NCBI GenBank assembly: GCA_963682055.1
Contig: OY821740.1
Location: 47,450,795 to 47,514,794, forward strand
From: Primula veris
Lineage: Eukaryota; Streptophyta; Magnoliopsida; Ericales; Primulaceae
Length of the DNA: 64,000 nt
Reading direction: 5' to 3'
Each line of letters begins with the position of its first letter. The stretch's first letter is position 1. Of the stretch, positions 61,501-64,000 are shown piece after piece. Under the pieces are notes generated by a model, which did no database searches, was not told where the DNA came from, and saw only the letters and a list, made by a program, of their open reading frames with translations. Position numbers and translations under genes: made by a program.

Positions 61501-63202
61501 TTTCTTAACTGGGTATTCCCCTTCAAAATAACTAAATCAAAAATTAAATTGTTCTTGAATGTAAACGAATGATTTTAGAAATCGCCCATGAAATTAATTT
61601 TGGATCTACACCAATAATTTATTAAATTGGATTGAATAAGGATCCTCTAGTTTATGATTGTATTTTGACGAGATAAAAACCGATGGGAGTACAATGTGGA
61701 GAGAGAGAGGAAGATGAAACGTAAGCAGCTGAGAGAAATTTGAGTGCAGTGAGGAGATATTCTAGTGTTTTAGGCTCATATGTCATCAATAAAATCTAGA
61801 CCGCTGGATAGATATGGACGGTGTAGATCCACAATTGCTGCAGCAGCAATTATAAGGGAATTGCTGCCCCCCCCACCCATCCCAAAATACGAGCATTTTA
61901 AGATCCAATCATATACTTGAATTAAATTTGAGTACATGATTATCAATTCCAAATTGTCATTTCGGCAATGTAGGTATCACAATATTGCATCTACAAGTGC
62001 ACATATTTTAAGATTGGATGCTTGATATAGAACAAAGGAAGTAATGTTTTCTTTGTCAAAACTGAAGTTGATATTTGATCCCTCTTTGCGATGTTCGATT
62101 GACGCAATCAGGTCCACAACCACAATTAGGACCACATTCGAAAACTACTGCTTTGGGTTCTATCAACCTGAAGAAGAAAACAACACAAAGGTTTTACAAA
62201 GGAAATGATTGTTACAGGAAAACGTCACACAAAAATGAAAGGTCAATTATCTGTTGCCGCGTTTCAGCTAAAAGCTGGCTTGTTGCACATGGCACAACTC
62301 CCAATTCAAATTATTAACTCCCAATTCAAATGATTAATAAGATCAAGGGTTGACTTTTACGAGCTGAGAACTGGACGTTAATCCTTGAGAACATATGTTT
62401 TCATGACTGTATGAGAGAAACCTAAACCCTCGGATTAAGGGATATATTTAGAGGGAGAATAAGAAATGACGGGGATGAGGCCCGGGTGAGTAAATTTATC
62501 ATATATCGGAACACGGTGTGAAAGTTTAATTTTAGTGAGGGTATAAATTTGACCGAAATAAAATAAGAATAGTATAGCTTCGTTATTAGCATGAAGACTA
62601 GGTCCCTGCTGCTAAATGCTTTTTGGCGACAATCATGGTAATAGTCTGGGTTTTTAGCTAGGCATCCAAATTTCAGCTTAAACGCTTAGAATACTAATAA
62701 GGCCATCCAAACAAGCTCCTGATATATGGAAATACCAAGCATTAAACTGAATATACATTTTATACCGTTTTGCACAAAAAACTTCTTTTACAGGAAAAGG
62801 GAACAAAGAGATAATAGAAAAATAGACCACTACCAACAGGAAAATAATAATATGTTTTCATATAAAATGGCCTAGGTAATGATGGCTTCCAAACCATTTA
62901 AGAATAACCAAAATAAACTATCATAAGGAGTCCCTTGACAAACCATCATACGCAAGTTCCACGCTCAATCATAGGTAATAATACTTTTTTCCCAACTTAA
63001 AGATTCTCAAGAAACATAAACATTATAACTTCTGGTTACCTGCCACCATCAAGTTGAACGTATGGAAAGTTGGAGCCATTAAGCCTGGCACAAGCACACT
63101 TCTTGGAGTCTGTACAACTTCCAACACATCCACAACCAGTAGAAGCTACGTTGGGTGGTTTCATATCTTCCACTACAATCATGGTTTTGTGATATGTATA
63201 AT
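58592..63202 (-). pseudogene. SUVH4/KRYPTONITE-like histone H3K9 methyltransferase, decayed, 5' part beyond the right edge
   Basis: Intact relatives bind methylated DNA through an SRA domain and methylate H3K9. Minus-strand exons seen: 63202-63040 (pre-SET, GCGCVGSCTDSKKCACARLN), 62167-62062 (VVFECGPNCGCGPDCVNRTS), 60909-60733 (SWGVRSWDFIPAGAPICEYI to NGLGGRQ), 60424-60383 (IGYRKDDMPLILNQ), about 59586-59410 (PEFCVDAS, RYINHSCQPNLF, VLFAADNIPPM) and 58704-58592 (YDYAYVTDSV to CYCGADYCRKRSL-stop). All nine pre-SET zinc cysteines and the NHSC cofactor motif remain. Lesions: the second exon ends CTTCAG|TTTTGA, where one lost G destroys the GT donor; no acceptor gives the right frame before SDVPEFC; the last exon lacks one base before CYCG, shifting the post-SET cysteines out of frame. 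The SRA domain and promoter are not in the window. An intact paralog elsewhere is expected. Confidence 0.85.
61079..61874. mobile_element. Probable non-autonomous DNA element in a SUVH4-like intron
   Basis: It starts with a 15-G run followed by CTGCAGCAAT (61079-61103) and ends ATTGCTG then eight C (61860-61874), so the ends are inverted repeats of GGGGGGGG-(CTG)CAGCAAT. A second palindrome ATTGCTGCAGCAGCAAT lies just inside the right end. The segment sits in the intron between the second and third recognisable exons. About 796 bp, no transposase, target duplication not clear. Confidence 0.55.
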
Positions 63203-64000
63203 CTGACACAATTGACAATGGACTAGTTAGAGAAAATATATTTGAAGGGGGGAGTTGAATGAAAAAGATGCATGGTGTTGTCAGATAACAAGACAAATGG
63301 TCAATTTTCCACAAAAAGAGATATATAAAGTAAAGCGACAATTAGAGTGTGGTACGCTTGAGTTACATTTTCCATGATTTAGTATACCATGAACAAAATT
63401 GGAGAAAGACAAAGGCTAAGGTACTAATTAATCCAAAAAATCAAGTATATTAGACACCATAAGATCATTTTTATCATACTTTTGTATCCTAATTCCATCA
63501 GGTTTTCTTGTTTTTTCCCCGAAACTATGAATTGTTTTCTTTAGGCAGGTGCACAAAACCAAACTCCGATCATTTGTCAGTGCACCAATCGTAGTCAACC
63601 CAAGTAAATGAAGCAATAGAGCAACACACGGATTATAGGTAATATTAGTGCAAAATTGCTCAACTTTGTACTAAATTTGTTGACAACTGACAAGTTTAAG
63701 CAAAATAACTAAAAGCATTCAGAAATAAAAAAGGAGGGTTTTCAAATAACAGCGTAGAATACCAAACAAAACTAGAACCCATTAACCCCCCTTCATTGTT
63801 TATCCCTTGGAATTCATAAGGAGACAATTACCACTCGTCTAATCTCCAAGCAAGGTCACACATGGAAGTACCCAATATCTAGATTTGTTGCTTTCTCTCT
63901 TTGTGATATGAATTTCTAAGCTTACATTCATAGTTGATGCCCAAATTAACACAGTTGATACCAAGCACCTGGTTAGCATGCATCCATACAGTTGGGAAAA
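63203..64000. other. Presumed intron or 5' side of the SUVH4-like pseudogene
   Basis: No exon encoding the segment before the pre-SET domain was found on the minus strand up to the window edge. The exon at 63202 begins in phase 1 and needs an upstream exon ending in G, which must lie further right or be lost. Confidence 0.4.

Noticed and set aside
62075..62317. 80-codon plus frame at the SUVH4-like exon
   Set aside because: Shadow of the minus-strand exon encoding VVFECGPNCGCGPDC.

Overview
This is nuclear DNA from a flowering plant, most likely a eudicot. It is strongly AT-rich, its genes have GT-AG introns, plant-specific families are present (LBD, SUVH-type SET, the ACC-oxidase-homolog branch of 2OG dioxygenases), and the intergenic space is full of short DNA transposons. 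I cannot name the species.

Three genes look intact. (1) A CDT1 replication-licensing gene on + at 26.15-30.63 kb has seven exons whose splice model closes in frame; an E2F-type site and a telo-box-like motif lie just upstream. (2) A 2-oxoglutarate/Fe(II) dioxygenase of the ACC-oxidase-homolog type on - at 31.29-33.80 kb has three exons and all iron and 2OG ligands. It converges tail-to-tail with CDT1. (3) A class I LOB-domain transcription factor, closest to LBD29/LBD16, on + at 53.74-55.00 kb has two exons.

Several genes are broken. These are a hyoscyamine-6-dioxygenase-like 2OGD cut by the left edge (1-545, -), an intronless nucleoside diphosphate kinase copy (about 1357-1715, +), a plastid-type tRNA-Thr copy with an altered anticodon loop (2885-2956, -), a lysine-rich exon with an internal 141-bp duplication (55.68-56.13 kb, +), and a SUVH4/KRYPTONITE-like histone H3K9 methyltransferase on - (58.59-63.20 kb). 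The last keeps many recognisable exons but has at least three lesions, and its 5' part lies beyond the right edge.

The most distinctive structure is at 8-21 kb: two arrays (about 5.5 and 4.2 kb) of a satellite with a monomer of about 170-178 bp, organised in places into a roughly 1.51-kb higher-order repeat. They flank a 3.3-kb block that is itself a 1.39-kb tandem duplication of exon-like sequence. A 405-bp non-autonomous Helitron sits exactly between A and T inside one monomer of the right-hand array. The repeated short minus-strand reading frames across these arrays are by-products of the repeat and are not annotated as genes.

The intergenic stretch at 34-53.7 kb holds no gene I can recognise. 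It contains a 902-bp hAT-type element with near-perfect 8-bp target duplication, Stowaway-like and fold-back MITEs, a 153-bp tandem repeat, AT microsatellites, and one promoter-like sequence on - (TATA box plus telo-box) without an identified coding region. The three intact genes show no sign of functional linkage; this is an ordinary gene-sparse plant segment with unusually rich local repeat biology.
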